From: Neoarius graeffei
Lineage: Eukaryota > Chordata > Actinopteri > Siluriformes > Ariidae
DNA: 64,000 bases
Direction of reading: 5' to 3'
NCBI RefSeq assembly: GCF_027579695.1
Contig: NC_083596.1
Coordinates: forward strand, 14,331,798 to 14,395,797
Of this stretch, positions 54,501 to 61,474 are shown piece by piece. Numbering within the stretch: the stretch's first letter is position 1; each line of letters begins with the position of its first letter. The position numbers and the translations under genes were made by a program. The notes beneath the pieces are model-generated. The model did not search any database and was not told the origin of the DNA. It saw nothing but the letters and a program-made list of their open reading frames with translations.

Positions 54501-56874
54501 ACACATTTTCTAGCAAATGGGCGCAGCCGTATTGTTTTCTCGTTCTATCGCGTACAGTCTTGCGGTATTTACATCAATTTAACTTCTGAGTGTCCCCAAA
54601 TGTCAACGAGAACAAACAAAGCTGACAAAAACATCGCTAAACAAGCAAACCAAATCAGAACGTATTCTGCTAGTCATTTTACTTAAACATTTTTAACGGA
54701 TATACAAGAGATTTAAAAAAAAAAAAAAACCACCACCACTTTGGCTAGAAAAATAGCGGACGTCTGGGATCCCTGTGCATTAGTGCATCAATGTAATACC
54801 AGAGCGTCTGATGTCAGCATGCTAGTAGACTCTCTTAGTGCCCAATCTAACTCACTGCAACCTTCTTTTGCAAAAGAAAGAACGCACAAATCCAACCAAC
54901 CCTGACCAACTTGGGAGAAGCCATGACCTTATGGTTAGAGAAGCAGCTTTAGGACCAAAAGGTTGCCAGATCGACTCCCTGGACCAGCAGGAATGGCTGA
55001 AGTGCCCTTGAGCAAGGCAACTAACCCCCCAACTGCTCCGAGGACGCTGTACATCGATCTGGATAAGCACATCTGCTAAATGCAACTTGCATAATAATCT
55101 TAATTATAAACATGATCAACAGCAACCAAGATTTATTTTAAGCTGAAATTTTTTTAGGTTAAATGTCTCATGGTCATGTCAGTCTAATTTCATTTTAAAT
55201 GGTTTCCTACATTACATACAAAACCATCTGTTTATAGTTGAGTCAGTAGGATTTCACCCCTTGGTTCAAGTGAGCAATGCAGCGACGCTTTAGCGTTTTC
55301 AGCATTTTTCATTTACCTAGCTTTGCTCATCATCTCGTAGATGACTCGCTGACTAGTCGAGCTGCATTGCATCCTGGAACTTTCTTACATTTGCACCAAA
55401 GTCTCCATTACTTACGTCATTGCTGGATTTCTCATTAATAATAACTTTCTTGGTTAAAACAGTAAGTGAGAAAAGAAACTCTTGTGTTTAAGGAGTTAGC
55501 AACCGTGAAACCAGTGTGTTATTCCTTATAGTTAAGATCACTGAAAGGTGTTTGCCTATTAAACGCCTTTGTAACCACACAAACAAAAGTGAGCACTTTT
55601 GTGACGTCAGTACGGCCACAAGATCCAACTTCTCACAGGAATAACAACAAAACAGCACCGATGAACAAATTCGGTTCAGAACTATGGTACCAAGCACAGC
55701 ACGATTCTTTCAACGTGTAAACATATTTACTGTAACTAACCAAGGGTGGACTTTTCCTTTAACTCAGTATCTACCCTGATCATGTTCACTCCTAAAGCAA
55801 CCTCCACTGCACTGCTACATAGGTTTGATTGGCATGGAAACAATTTCTCTGCAGCTTATTAAATATAAATATCTCATCAACCAGCTGGTTTATTTAGTCA
55901 GTTATTCTACCAAAATCTTATAGATGACACATGATGCCACTTTCGGTGGTTAATAAAACGCTTAGGTGTCTTGAAGGCAGCATGGATAGCTAATAAAATA
56001 AAAAGTTAGCTGTTAAAGAAGAAGGAGGTGGTGAATTTTATTTACCTGAACTACTGAGTCATATGAGCTGGTATACAGCTAGTTAAAAGGACAAGCTATA
56101 AAATAAAATTAGCAAGCTGCTTAAGTCTAACATTACTCGTGTCCATTTATTTTACGCCTTTTATAATTAATTCAGTAAAATAAAGCGCAGTGCAAGTTCA
56201 GCCTCAATGAATTAGTGTATAAATGTATATTCTATAAAGATGCAAAAATGACTTTAAAAGACAAAAAAAAAGTGTGCGTTCAGTCAGTCAACATAACAAC
56301 GTGACTCGGTGATATGGAGCTAGCTAGCATGTTGTTAACCTGGAAATGAAGAGTTAATCTAATCTCAGCAGGTCAAACTGACCACACGCGTTGGTTAATA
56401 AAGACTATAATATTTTGAGCGTGTATAAAATGTTAAAATACCTTCTAATTCCAAAGAATATGACTGAGTTTGGCCGAGTTTCAATACAAACACAGAGAAT
56501 AAGGCCTCAGATAAGCAGAGCAGAGCTCGCGCTACCCCCATCCCATCCCATTAATCATAACTGCTTACCATTAAAGGGGAAAAAAAGTCTCTTCTTTTCA
56601 ATTAAACACACTCTTATCTTCTCTGCATAAACAATGTGAAGTAAAGCATGTTAAAATTTTCACACCGCGTTCCTGAGGTACACAGAACTCCAAATTATTT
56701 AAAAAAAAATGACTTGGAAAGGGCCTGGGGAAAAAAAGCTAACAGGCTAACAGGAGAAAGTGTGGAAAAAGCAGCGCGCGCAACACAAACCCAGCACTTC
56801 CACTCAGACTTACCGTCGTATCTCTCTGCTTGTTCGGCAAGTTTCGCCTGGTATACAAAGTGCTCTCGGTCCAT
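23316..56874 (-). CDS. ywhae: 14-3-3 epsilon, complete (six coding exons, 254 aa)
   Basis: Dimeric cytosolic adaptor that binds phospho-Ser/Thr peptides. Exons in transcript order: 56874-56814, 35943-35744, 34702-34596, 33722-33516, 30540-30404, 23368-23316; together 765 bases, all borders GT/AG and all phases agree. The phosphopeptide pocket is intact: Lys49, Arg56, Arg129, Tyr130 and the Asn of LALNFSVF. Vertebrate epsilon is 255 residues; here the start is MDREHF, one residue shorter than the usual MDDREDL. Other differences are [18 protein letters not shown] and VEGENQ at the end. That pattern suggests a fish epsilon paralogue (for example ywhae2) rather than the most conserved copy, but this is inference. 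The 20.9-kb first intron is filled with transposons. Confidence 0.97.
23481..24097. mobile_element. TA-flanked MITE (CACTTTATTAGGAA family), copy 1
   Basis: Ends CACTCACCATTCACTTTATT and its inverse (AAAGTGGACGGTAGGTG) between TA at 23479-23480 and 24098-24099. Shares internal order (GCCACGGTTGTAAAGA, AAACTCTAGAGAC, AACCAGTCCATCTGG) with 37259-37737, same orientation. A 20-A run is inside. In ywhae intron 5. Confidence 0.85.
24098..24657. other. ywhae intron 5, nothing recognised
   Basis: Unique-looking intron DNA with a 22-base A run near 24555. No exon or repeat recognised. Confidence 0.4.
24731..25391 (+). mobile_element. PIF/Harbinger-like MITE, 661 bp
   Basis: Inverted ends CCGCTTTTCCACTACC and GGTAGTGGAAAAGGGCC; the family of short elements with TTTTCCAC ends is usually assigned to PIF/Harbinger. 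The interior has many GCTGAG/CTCAGC-type repeats and a short ATG frame ([15 protein letters not shown]... from about 24984) that looks like the start of a transposon gene with the rest deleted. Confidence 0.75.
25575..26028 (+). mobile_element. LTR-retrotransposon LTR, candidate, 5' border uncertain
   Basis: The 3' part (GTATACTTCTGCACATACAT, CCGCCTCC, ending GTGACA at 26028) reads like the R-U5 end of fish Ty3-type LTRs, after a run resembling the usual CCCTTG/TTTTGCCTGTGTAT stretch. The left border and a target duplication were not found. Insert relative to the second copy of the host element (39784-40448). Confidence 0.4.
26833..28228 (+). mobile_element. hAT nonautonomous element (CAGGGCTCGAAA ends), copy 1
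   Basis: Flanked by a perfect 8-bp duplication AGTACAGC (26825-26832, 28229-28236) inside the LINE. Imperfect inverted ends CAGGGCTCGAAATTAAC and CAGCGCTCGAAACTAAC. Shares its whole length with 41399-42267 plus 47675-47990 in reverse. At 27137-27144 (CCGTTTAT) it keeps the uninterrupted site into which another hAT jumped in the second copy. It holds a SINE fragment. Confidence 0.95.
27314..27435 (+). mobile_element. 5'-truncated SINE inside the hAT
   Basis: Last third of the GGCGGCACGG SINE (GCCCTGTGATGACCTGGCG to the tail AGATAATGAGATGAG). Flanked by repeats of CCGTTATCCAT, a motif that is reiterated several times to the right (27440-27540), so the insertion may have come with local duplication. 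Confidence 0.85.
28845..30403. other. ywhae intron 5, right part; purine-rich
   Basis: No exon or known repeat. From 29900 to 30290 the plus strand is strongly purine-rich (A/G runs such as GGGGGGGGGAGG near 29985), that is pyrimidine-rich in the ywhae transcript, just upstream of the exon 5 donor in genomic order (downstream in transcript). Confidence 0.4.
30404..30540 (-). CDS. ywhae: ywhae exon 5
   Basis: Encodes [20 protein letters not shown], then [20 protein letters not shown] and DMQGD. Acceptor GAATAG before 30540; donor G|GTAAGAG after 30404. This is helix 8-9 of 14-3-3, lining the ligand groove. Phase 2 in, 1 out. Confidence 0.97.
30887..31074 (-). repeat. Short MITE-like repeat (AGCCCCTTTTACA end)
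   Basis: Reverse complement starts CACTAGCCCCTTTTACACTG and ends GGGACAAGGGTGTGACG. A related block is at 49434-49567. Terminal structure is poorly defined. Confidence 0.45.
31492..31860 (+). mobile_element. tRNA-headed SINE, plus, 14-bp duplication
   Basis: Full-length GGCGGCACGG SINE with the perfect flanking repeat ATGAGCCGTGTGGT at 31478-31491 and 31861-31874. The B-box has decayed (GGGTTCGAGCCTAG). In ywhae intron 4. Confidence 0.95.
32384..32733. mobile_element. MITE with GTACATTTACAC ends
   Basis: Inverted ends GTACATTTACACACG and CGTGTAAATGTAC, about 350 bp, with inner inverted ATTCCG/CGGAAT-like motifs. No ORF. In ywhae intron 4. Confidence 0.7.
32848..32940. repeat. Near-perfect 40-bp inverted repeat (hairpin)
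   Basis: Left arm 32848-32887 and right arm 32901-32940 are complementary at 39 of 40 positions, separated by a 13-base loop (ACTCGCGCCCTCT). The arm core is GCGATCAGGGTAATTCAGGG. It lies in ywhae intron 4. The arms end in GC-rich, gene-free sequence with no transposon ends recognised. It could be a small foldback element or a hairpin RNA source. Confidence 0.93.
33516..33722 (-). CDS. ywhae: ywhae exon 4
   Basis: Encodes [20 protein letters not shown] to SPDRACR. Holds Arg129 and Tyr130 of the phosphate pocket and the groove residue Asn of [13 protein letters not shown]. Acceptor GTACAG before 33722; donor CAG|GTCAGC after 33516. 207 bp, phase 2 to 2. Confidence 0.98.
34596..34702 (-). CDS. 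ywhae: ywhae exon 3
   Basis: Encodes [36 protein letters not shown]. Acceptor TTATAG before 34702; donor AAAAT|GTACG after 34596, a weak donor. EKELKSICN differs from the usual ETELKLICC of epsilon. Not found as a separate ORF because it is short and interrupted by introns. Confidence 0.95.
35744..35943 (-). CDS. ywhae: ywhae exon 2
   Basis: Encodes [40 protein letters not shown] and on to IREYRQT. Includes the dimer-interface helix and Lys49/Arg56. Acceptor TCTAG before 35943 and donor ACG|GTGAGA after 35744. Phase 1 in, 0 out. Confidence 0.98.
35944..37258. other. Start of ywhae intron 1 (transcript end), simple repeats
   Basis: No exon seen. Contains an oligo-G run with a (GA)n microsatellite at about 36569-36624 and an A run near 37143. 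Confidence 0.45.
36569..36624 (+). repeat. Oligo-G followed by (GA)n microsatellite
   Basis: About 17 G, then about 19 GA units. The translated frames here (Leu-Ser-Leu-Ser) are repeat artefacts. Confidence 0.97.
37259..37737. mobile_element. TA-flanked MITE (CACTTTATTAGGAA family), copy 2
   Basis: Ends CACTCACTGGCCACTTTAAT and ATAAAGTGGTCACGAGTG between TA at 37257-37258 and 37738-37739. Shorter relative of 23481-24097, same orientation. Confidence 0.87.
38055..38472. repeat. Inverted-repeat element, about 0.4 kb
   Basis: GGCCATACCAATTTAATTAG then TTGGTTCTCGG at the left, and CCGAGAACCAACTAATTAAC then TTGGTGTGGCC at the right: 31-bp arms with about two mismatches. The interior has an open stretch but no recognisable protein. 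No target duplication could be fixed. Confidence 0.7.
38601..38900 (+). pseudogene. THAP-domain start, transposon-derived remnant
   Basis: [17 protein letters not shown] then ISTHRFPKD is the beginning of a THAP zinc finger (C-x4-C, then the HxFPxD stretch). The later Trp and C-x2-H ligands are missing; the frame runs on into basic [14 protein letters not shown] and ends at 38900. Fish DNA transposons and domesticated genes both use this start; with no downstream exons and intron location, a dead transposon exon is likeliest. Confidence 0.7.
39045..39235 (-). pseudogene. Mariner-type transposase fragment
   Basis: On the minus strand: [23 protein letters not shown] and [15 protein letters not shown]. 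The last part resembles the WPxQSPDLNxIE motif with the catalytic Glu lost. Only a few dozen residues survive. Weak but suggestive. Confidence 0.4.
39784..40448 (+). mobile_element. TTAA-type element (AGGAGAACTGAAG ends), copy 2
   Basis: 665 bp. Ends AGGAGAACTGAAGGC and CTTCAGTTCTCCT; TTAA is intact on the right (40449-40452) and decayed on the left. Uninterrupted, so it is the reference for reading insertions in 24658-28840, to which it is reverse complementary. Confidence 0.85.
40653..40809 (+). mobile_element. Decayed SINE fragment
   Basis: Matches the reverse of 60893-61178 in order: AACTCTCACAGTTACC, GACTAGCCC, CCCTAGCTGTATAGGTGAG, GGGCGCCGCCCAATGC, GCAGGAAGGATTTTA. The tRNA-like head is missing. 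Confidence 0.7.
42335..42619. repeat. (TA)n with interspersed 25-bp minisatellite
   Basis: Four copies of AAATTTATACTCACACATTT plus TTATT, at about 42337, 42428, 42466 and 42541, separated by (TA)n runs up to about 60 bp. AT tracts also at 43601-43668 and 45471-45529, the latter followed by (CA)n to 45554. Frames full of Ile-Tyr here are artefacts. Confidence 0.95.
42620..45469. mobile_element. Transposon-like element with about 0.9-kb inverted arms
   Basis: Left arm about 42620-43528, right arm about 44574-45469, matching in reverse at roughly 95% by eye, with few gaps. Outer ends GGTCATTCCGTGCCAACTCA and inverse; both abut (TA)n, so the target is TA-rich and the duplication cannot be told. 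The 1-kb centre holds an ORF (43769-44149). I do not recognise the superfamily. Confidence 0.85.
43769..44149 (+). CDS. Unknown protein C-terminus, small beta-barrel-like domain
   Basis: 126 codons from GTG, without a good ATG; GGTAG just before suggests an acceptor and that this is a last exon. It is followed by AATAAA (44306-44311). After a Gln/Pro-rich start come [50 protein letters not shown] and [10 protein letters not shown]. The alternating hydrophobic pattern with YxG and a WP resembles a Tudor/SH3-like fold and the C-terminal part of multicopy fish transposon proteins. No catalytic residues lie here, and the upstream exons are absent. Probably the transposase or accessory gene tail of the surrounding element. 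Confidence 0.5.
   Translation: MDIGPETTPVLQSQLQAPSQMSQSAPNMYQPGKYIACVYDRKWYIGNIVTRNEEENDVYVNFMRQGRGNTFSWPPQSRKDECWVPLLHVLCVVEAPNIKSGGRQYQLTEDDFKLVKDLSFNLCTTR
45470..46244. other. Body of the 5.4-kb hAT between nested elements
   Basis: (TA)n, (CA)n, then AT-rich sequence with no recognisable protein. It should be hAT-derived by position. Confidence 0.4.
46314..46619 (+). pseudogene. N-terminus of YqaJ/SWIM-type transposon protein, frameshifted
   Basis: ATG at 46314 starts [20 protein letters not shown] and [17 protein letters not shown]. One base is missing near 46427, after which frame +1 gives [40 protein letters not shown] to a stop at 46617-46619. This N-terminal block is typical of fish proteins that continue with a SWIM zinc finger and a YqaJ-type exonuclease domain (my recollection); both domains are missing here. 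Confidence 0.6.
46981..47171 (-). pseudogene. THAP zinc-finger exon of a transposase, one-base insertion
   Basis: ATG at 47171-47169 starts [16 protein letters not shown]. An extra A in an A-run near 47116 shifts the frame, after which it reads [46 protein letters not shown]. The THAP ligands C-x4-C and C-x2-H, the IP and the W are all present. The exon ends ACAG|GTAAGA at 46981, a canonical donor, so this is exon 1 of a spliced gene whose remainder has been deleted. Confidence 0.8.
47991..49433. other. ywhae intron 1, nothing recognised
   Basis: No exon, transposon end or known repeat seen. Short A run near 48562. Confidence 0.4.
49434..49567 (+). repeat. Short MITE-like repeat (AGCCCCTTTTACA end), copy 2
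   Basis: Starts TAGCCCCTTTTACATAGCCT and ends GCACGGGGTGAC, matching 30887-31074 in reverse at the ends and around TTCTGCCTC. Confidence 0.45.
50215..50427 (+). pseudogene. hAT-type transposase N-terminus-like frame
   Basis: ATG frame [20 protein letters not shown] then TSFFFNVD. A short basic start followed by ITSFF is common in vertebrate hAT transposases and their domesticated relatives. The BED finger and RNase-H-like domain are absent. Upstream (49830-50150) is CpG-rich, as transposon promoters often are. Element ends not determined. Confidence 0.4.
50428..52178. other. ywhae intron 1, one GC-richer island
   Basis: No gene recognised. 51280-51760 is GC-rich and open in two overlapping minus-strand frames (165 and 93 codons, the latter starting [18 protein letters not shown]). 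No splice-supported homologous protein is known to me. Confidence 0.35.
52179..52688. mobile_element. PIF/Harbinger-like MITE, about 510 bp
   Basis: Long imperfect inverted ends: ACCCCTTTTCCACCAAATCA then GTTCCAGGGCTGGTTC, with the inverse at 52640-52688. Interior has ACGTCA repeats and (CAA/AGC)n near 52380-52410. Flanked by TA-rich sequence. Confidence 0.8.
52689..54902. other. ywhae intron 1, nothing recognised
   Basis: AT-rich, no exon or repeat family identified; A run near 54719. Confidence 0.4.
54903..55083 (+). mobile_element. tRNA-related SINE (copy 3 of the 1391/1843 family), plus
   Basis: Begins near GCCATGACCTTATGGTTAGA, B-box-like AGATCGACTCCC, then GTGCCCTTGAGCAAGGCAAC and ends ATCTGCTAAATGC. 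Opposite strand to the copies in the SLC24A intron. Confidence 0.85.
55084..56813. other. ywhae intron 1, 5' part
   Basis: First part of intron 1 in transcript order. No repeat family or extra exon recognised. Confidence 0.4.
56814..56874 (-). CDS. ywhae: ywhae exon 1 (coding part)
   Basis: ATG at 56874-56872; encodes [20 protein letters not shown] and the first base of Glu21. Donor G|GTAAGT after 56814 is perfect. The ATG context is CACCATGG, a strong Kozak match. The exon is too short for ORF searches. Confidence 0.97.
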
Positions 56875-57130
56875 GGTGCTCAGCGTTCGGGACAGAGCGA
56901 AAAGGGGGGAAAAGAAAGGCTCGGAGGTGGGCGAGTCTGTCTGAGTCAGTCGGTGGTTCCAAGCGGAGAAACACCACAGCAGCCGGACTTCCCGCTCTAC
57001 CGGTAGCTAGCTATCGCGTCATTTTTCCGCACCCGTATTCCACATGGCCACGCCTCCTGATATATAATTGGCTCGAAGAGCTGGGACGAGATCGCGATTA
57101 TCCCAACCAATCAAATTATAGCATGCGGAA
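56875..57130 (-). promoter_or_regulatory. ywhae: ywhae 5' UTR and core promoter region (predicted)
   Basis: On the minus strand, in order: an ATTTGATTGG stretch near 57105 (reverse CCAAT), GAGCCAATTATATATCAGG near 57070 (CCAAT plus a TATA-like run), GGAGGCGTGGCC (GC box-like) near 57050, and ATGACGCGAT near 57015 (CRE-half-like). Transcription probably starts near 56950-57010. Prediction from motifs and distance only. Confidence 0.45.
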
Positions 57131-58277
57131 TCTATCAAATCAAAACGAGTGAGTAGGCGGGGCTAAACAGAATACGGGTGGGGGAAAAATGTAAGTAGAG
57201 GGATGGATGTTCCAAAGATGGCGTCGGAACTCCATACAGGAAGCGGGCGGTGAGCTCAGTGCTTTTCCATACACGCGCTCGTGGCTCACTTCTGTTTCTG
57301 CTCTACAACTTGATATGAAAGATATATCTATATTTTTTTTTTCAGATTATGCTTACAAAACTGAGGGGTGCCAAAACTTTTTACAACCAGCAACACCACT
57401 CAGGCAAATATATCTATATATAATTTTTTTTTGGGATTATGCTTACAAAACTGAGGGGTGCCAAAACGTTTTACAACCAGCAACACCACTCAGGCAAATG
57501 TATCTGTATATAATTTTTTTTTGGATTATGGCTACAAAACTGAGGGGTGCCAAAACTTTTTACAACCAGCAACACCACTCAGGCAAATATATCAATTTTT
57601 TTTTGGATTATGCTTACAAAACTGAGGGGTGCCAAAATTTTTTTACAACCAGCAACACCACTCAGGCAAATGTATCTAATTTTGGATTATGCTTACAAAA
57701 CTGAGGGGTGCCAAAACTTTTTACAACCAGCAACACCACTCAGGCAAATGTATCTATATATAATTTTTTTTTTTTTTAGATTATGCTTACAAAACTGAGG
57801 GGTGCCAAAACGTTTTACAACCAGCAACACCACTCAGGCAAATATATCTATATAATTTTTTAGATTATGCTTACAAAACTGAGGGGTGCCAAAACTTTTT
57901 ACAACCAGCAACACCACTCAGGCAAATGTATCTGTATATATATATATTTTTTGGATTATGCTTACAAAACTGAGGGGTGCCAAAATGTTTTACAACCAGC
58001 AACACCACTCAGGCAAATATATCTATATATAATTTTTTTTTGGATTATGCTTACAAAACTGAGGGGTGCCAAAACGTTTTACAACCAGCAACGCCACTAA
58101 GGCAAATATATCAATTTTTTTTTGGATTATGCTTACAAAACTGAGGGGTGCCAAAACGTTTTACAACCAGCAACGCCGCTAAGGCAAATATATTAATTTT
58201 TTTTGGATTATGCTTACAAAACTGAGGGGTGCCAAAACGTTTTACAACCAGCAACACCACTCAGGCAAATATATCTA

Positions 58278-59879
58278 CAGTGGGGCAAAAAAGTATTTAG
58301 TCAGTCACCAATTGTGCAAGTTCTCCCACTTAAAAAGATGAGAGAGGCCTGTAATTTTCATCATAGGTACACTTCAACTATGAGAGACAGAATGGGGGGA
58401 AAGAATCCAGGAAATCACATTGTAGGATTTTTAATGAATTTATTTGCAAATTATGGTGGAAAATAAGTATTTGGTCAATAACAAAAGTTCATCTCAATAC
58501 TTTGTTATATACCCTTTGTTGGCAATGACAGAGGTCAAACGTTTTCCGTGAGTCTTCACAAGGTTTTCACACACTGTTGCTGGTATTTTGGCCCATTCCT
58601 CCATGCAGATCTCCTCTAGAGCAGTGATGTTTTGGGGCTGTCGCTGAGCAACACGGACTTTCAGCTTCCTCCAAAGATTTTCTATGGGGTTGAGATCTGG
58701 AGACTGGCTAGGCCACTCCAGGACCTTGAAATGCTTCTTACAAAGCCAGTCCTTCGTTGCCCGGGCAGTGTGTTTGGGATCATTGTCATGCTGAAAGACC
58801 CAGCCACGTTTCATCTTCAATGCCCTTGCTGATGGAAGGAGGTTTTCACTCAAAATCTCACGATACATGGCCCCATTCATTCTTTCCTTTACACGGATCA
58901 GTCGTCCTGGTCCCTTTGCAGAAAAACAGCCCCAAAGCATGATGTTTCCACCCCCATGCTTCACAGTAGGTATGGTGTTCTTTGGATGCAACTCAGCATT
59001 CTTTCTCCTCCAAACACGACAAGTTGAGTTTTTACCAAAAAGTTCTATTTTGGTTTCATCTGACCATATGACATTCTCCCAATCCTCTTCTGGATCATCC
59101 AAATGCTCTCTAGCAAACTTCAGACGGGCCTGGACATGTACTGGCTTAAGCAGGGGGACACGTCTGGCACTGCAGGATTTGAGTCCCTGGCGGCGTAGTG
59201 TGTGACTGATGGTAGCCTTTGTTACTTTGGTCCCAGCTCTCTGCAGGTCATTCACTAGGTCCCCCCGTGTGGTTCTGGGATTTTTGCTCACCGTTCTTGT
59301 GATCATTTTGACCCCACGGGGTGAGATCTTGCGTGGAGCCCCAGATCGAGGGAGATTATCAGTGGTCTTGTATGTCTTCCATTTTTTAATAATTGCTCCC
59401 ACAGTTGATTTCTTCACACCAAGCTGCTTACCTATTGCAGATTCAGTCTTCCCAGCCTGGTGCAGGTCTACAATTTTGTTTCTGGTGTCCTTTGACAGCT
59501 CTTTGGTCTTGGCCATAGTGGAGTTTGGAGTGTGACTGTTTGAGGTTGTGGACAGATGTCTTTTATACTGATAACGAGTTCAAACAGGTGCCATTAATAC
59601 AGGTAACGAGTGGAGGACAGAGGAGCCTCTTAAGGAAGTTGTTACAGGTCTGTGAGAGCCAGAAATCTTGCTTGTTTGTAGGTGACCAAATACTTATTTT
59701 ACCGAGGAATTTACCAGTTAATTCATTAAAAATCCTACAATGTGATTTCCTGGATTCTTTCCCCCCATTTTGTCTCTCATAGTTGAAGTGTACCTATGAT
59801 GAAAATTACAGGCCTCTCTCATCTTAAGTGGGAGAACTTGCACAATTGGTGGCTGACTAAATACTTTTTTGCCCCACTG
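58278..59879 (-). mobile_element. Tc1-type transposon 3, full length
   Basis: 1602 bp between TA at 58276-58277 and 59880-59881. Ends CAGTGGGGCAAAAAAGTATT and inverse; arms about 190-220 bp, strongly matching by eye. It inserted in the AT spacer of an array unit. Its arms and ORF look fresh. Confidence 0.96.
58494..59516 (-). CDS. Tc1-family transposase, 340 aa, uninterrupted
   Basis: Start [20 protein letters not shown] at 59516. Helix-turn-helix 1 ([20 protein letters not shown]), AT-hook-like [10 protein letters not shown], second helix-turn-helix, then the triad in [21 protein letters not shown] and DLNPIENLW (DD34E). Related to transposase 1 but distinct. Full family length with no stop: the best candidate in the window for an active element. 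Antisense frames 58632-59535 are shadows. Confidence 0.95.
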   Translation of the reverse strand: MAKTKELSKDTRNKIVDLHQAGKTESAIGKQLGVKKSTVGAIIKKWKTYKTTDNLPRSGAPRKISPRGVKMITRTVSKNPRTTRGDLVNDLQRAGTKVTKATISHTLRRQGLKSCSARRVPLLKPVHVQARLKFAREHLDDPEEDWENVIWSDETKIELFGKNSTCRVWRRKNAELHPKNTIPTVKHGGGNIMLWGCFSAKGPGRLIRVKERMNGAMYREILSENLLPSARALKMKRGWVFQHDNDPKHTARATKDWLCKKHFKVLEWPSQSPDLNPIENLWRKLKVRVAQRQPQNITALEEICMEEWAKIPATVCENLVKTHGKRLTSVIANKGYITKY

Positions 59880-60892
59880 TATATATAATTTTTTTTGGAT
59901 TATGCTTACAAAACTGAGGGGTGCCAAAACGTTTTACAACCAGCAACACCACTCAGGCAAATATATCTATATATAATTTTTTAGATTATGCTTACAAAAC
60001 TGAGGGGTGCCAAAACTATTTACAACCAGCAACACCACTCAGGCAAATGTCGTATTTATTCACTGAATACTAGTTATACAATTTTGAAATATAAAGACGT
60101 TATGTAACAGTTAAACAAGTGCAGTTTCACTCATATTTACTTATAATACGAATGTGAAATAATCAACAACAGGATGGCCAGATTCCATTATTGTGTAGTT
60201 AAAGGCAGCGTAGGTAACTTTGGAGAAACCAGCAACAGTAAGCAAGATTTTGAAAGTATCCCACCCCCCTCCTCCAAAACACATGAACACGCACTGCCTG
60301 AGTCAGGCCAATTTATACGCAAGTACAGTATCAACGATCATGCACGGTAAAGCATTTATACTCGCACGTAAAGTGCGCGTCTCCTCAACCGGCACTATTG
60401 CATGAAACACCAGAATTTACTGCTTCTCCATATAGAAGAGGAGCAGAATGCGAGTTCTGTATTTCACTGTTGGAATAATGTAGACAAACTAACACAGACG
60501 AAACGTTGTTTTGAAATAAAGTTAGTGGGTGAAAAGAAATTTCACGTGATTAATTATAAACCAAGTGAATTCTACCTGAAAGCATTTCTGCACTGTTTTA
60601 ACTCATCTGTATTCAGCAGGTATTCAGTGGCTTGAAGCCAAAGTCCCACTGCGCTCTCAGGAACGAGGCACAAAAATATGCCAGTGTTTTTAAATCCACA
60701 GGATTAGATGCAGGATTAAAGTAGCCTGTGATTATGATCGATAACTGCTAAACTGCATCACACTTAATACAATTTTTCAACCCAATATAATGAAAATAGA
60801 TTTGCAGTGTGTGTCACCATGATGTGTGGTGAGATTTCTGGAGAGGTACACGTCAGGGTAAGGTGTAGGGTACGGCGTAGATTCAGTGCTGA

Positions 60893-61178
60893 AGTATAAA
60901 GTTAAAGTCCTTCCCGCGCCATGTGGTGCATCGGGCGGCACCGATCTCCATTTCCGCAGCCTTCGGCCTCTCGCCTATTACATAGCTAGGGTTACGGTGG
61001 GGGGCTAGTCCTCTGGTAACCACGAGAGTTTGACTCCCCACTCGCATCTGTATTGCAGCGTGCCTTGCCGGATGGTAGTAGGTACCATTTTTATGATGGT
61101 CTTTGGTATGACCTGACCGTGAATAGAACTCACGATCTCCCGATCGAGAGGCAGACACGCTACCACTAGGCCACTAGT
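60893..61178 (-). mobile_element. tRNA-derived SINE, minus
   Basis: Reverse complement starts CTAGTGGCCTAGTGGTAGCG, has TCGGGAGATCGTGAGTTC (tRNA-like arm), then a body ending GCGCGGGAAGGACTTTAAC. A decayed copy is at 40653-40809. Confidence 0.82.
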
Positions 61179-61474
61179 TGGTCCATACTGAAGTATAAAT
61201 TGGCTTTTACTGCTGATGATATGAGAGTGAGTGTTGAGGACTATCTCATGTCTCAATCATATATAAGAAAACACCTAGCATTATCATAATTATTGTAAAC
61301 AATGAACAGTGCTGTCAGCTAGCTTAAGCAATATGTCCGCTTAAAGTGCCATTCCACCATTGGATGTATTCTTTGGCATAAAATACAATATATTTTATGA
61401 CAACATGACTAGACAGAGAAATCTTTTAGCTTCAAAATGATATATCAAACATAATTTTTTGACAACGACAAGTA

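Larger units (their letters stand above)
57336..60047 (+). repeat. Tandem array, 13 units of 77-97 bp, split by a Tc1
   Basis: Unit: GGATTATGCTTACAAAACTG, AGGGGTGCCAAAACGTTTTA, CAACCAGCAACACCACTCAG, then GCAAATATATCTATATATAATTTTTT of variable length. Eleven units lie before the Tc1 (58278) and two after (59897, 59981). The 63-bp core is nearly invariant, while the AT spacer varies. The GGATTATG..AGGGGTGCCAA core resembles inner ends of Tc1/mariner elements, a possible origin. Located about 0.46-3.2 kb upstream of the ywhae ATG. Confidence 0.97.

Noticed and set aside
57207..58466. Open frames reading DYAYKTEGCQN... through the array
   Set aside because: They follow the tandem repeat in any phase, with no splice signals and no start; a by-product of a stop-free unit.
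57336..60047. Regular repeats with spacers, CRISPR-like at first sight
   Set aside because: The spacers are all variants of the same AT-rich string, units are 77-97 bp, and the host is a vertebrate.
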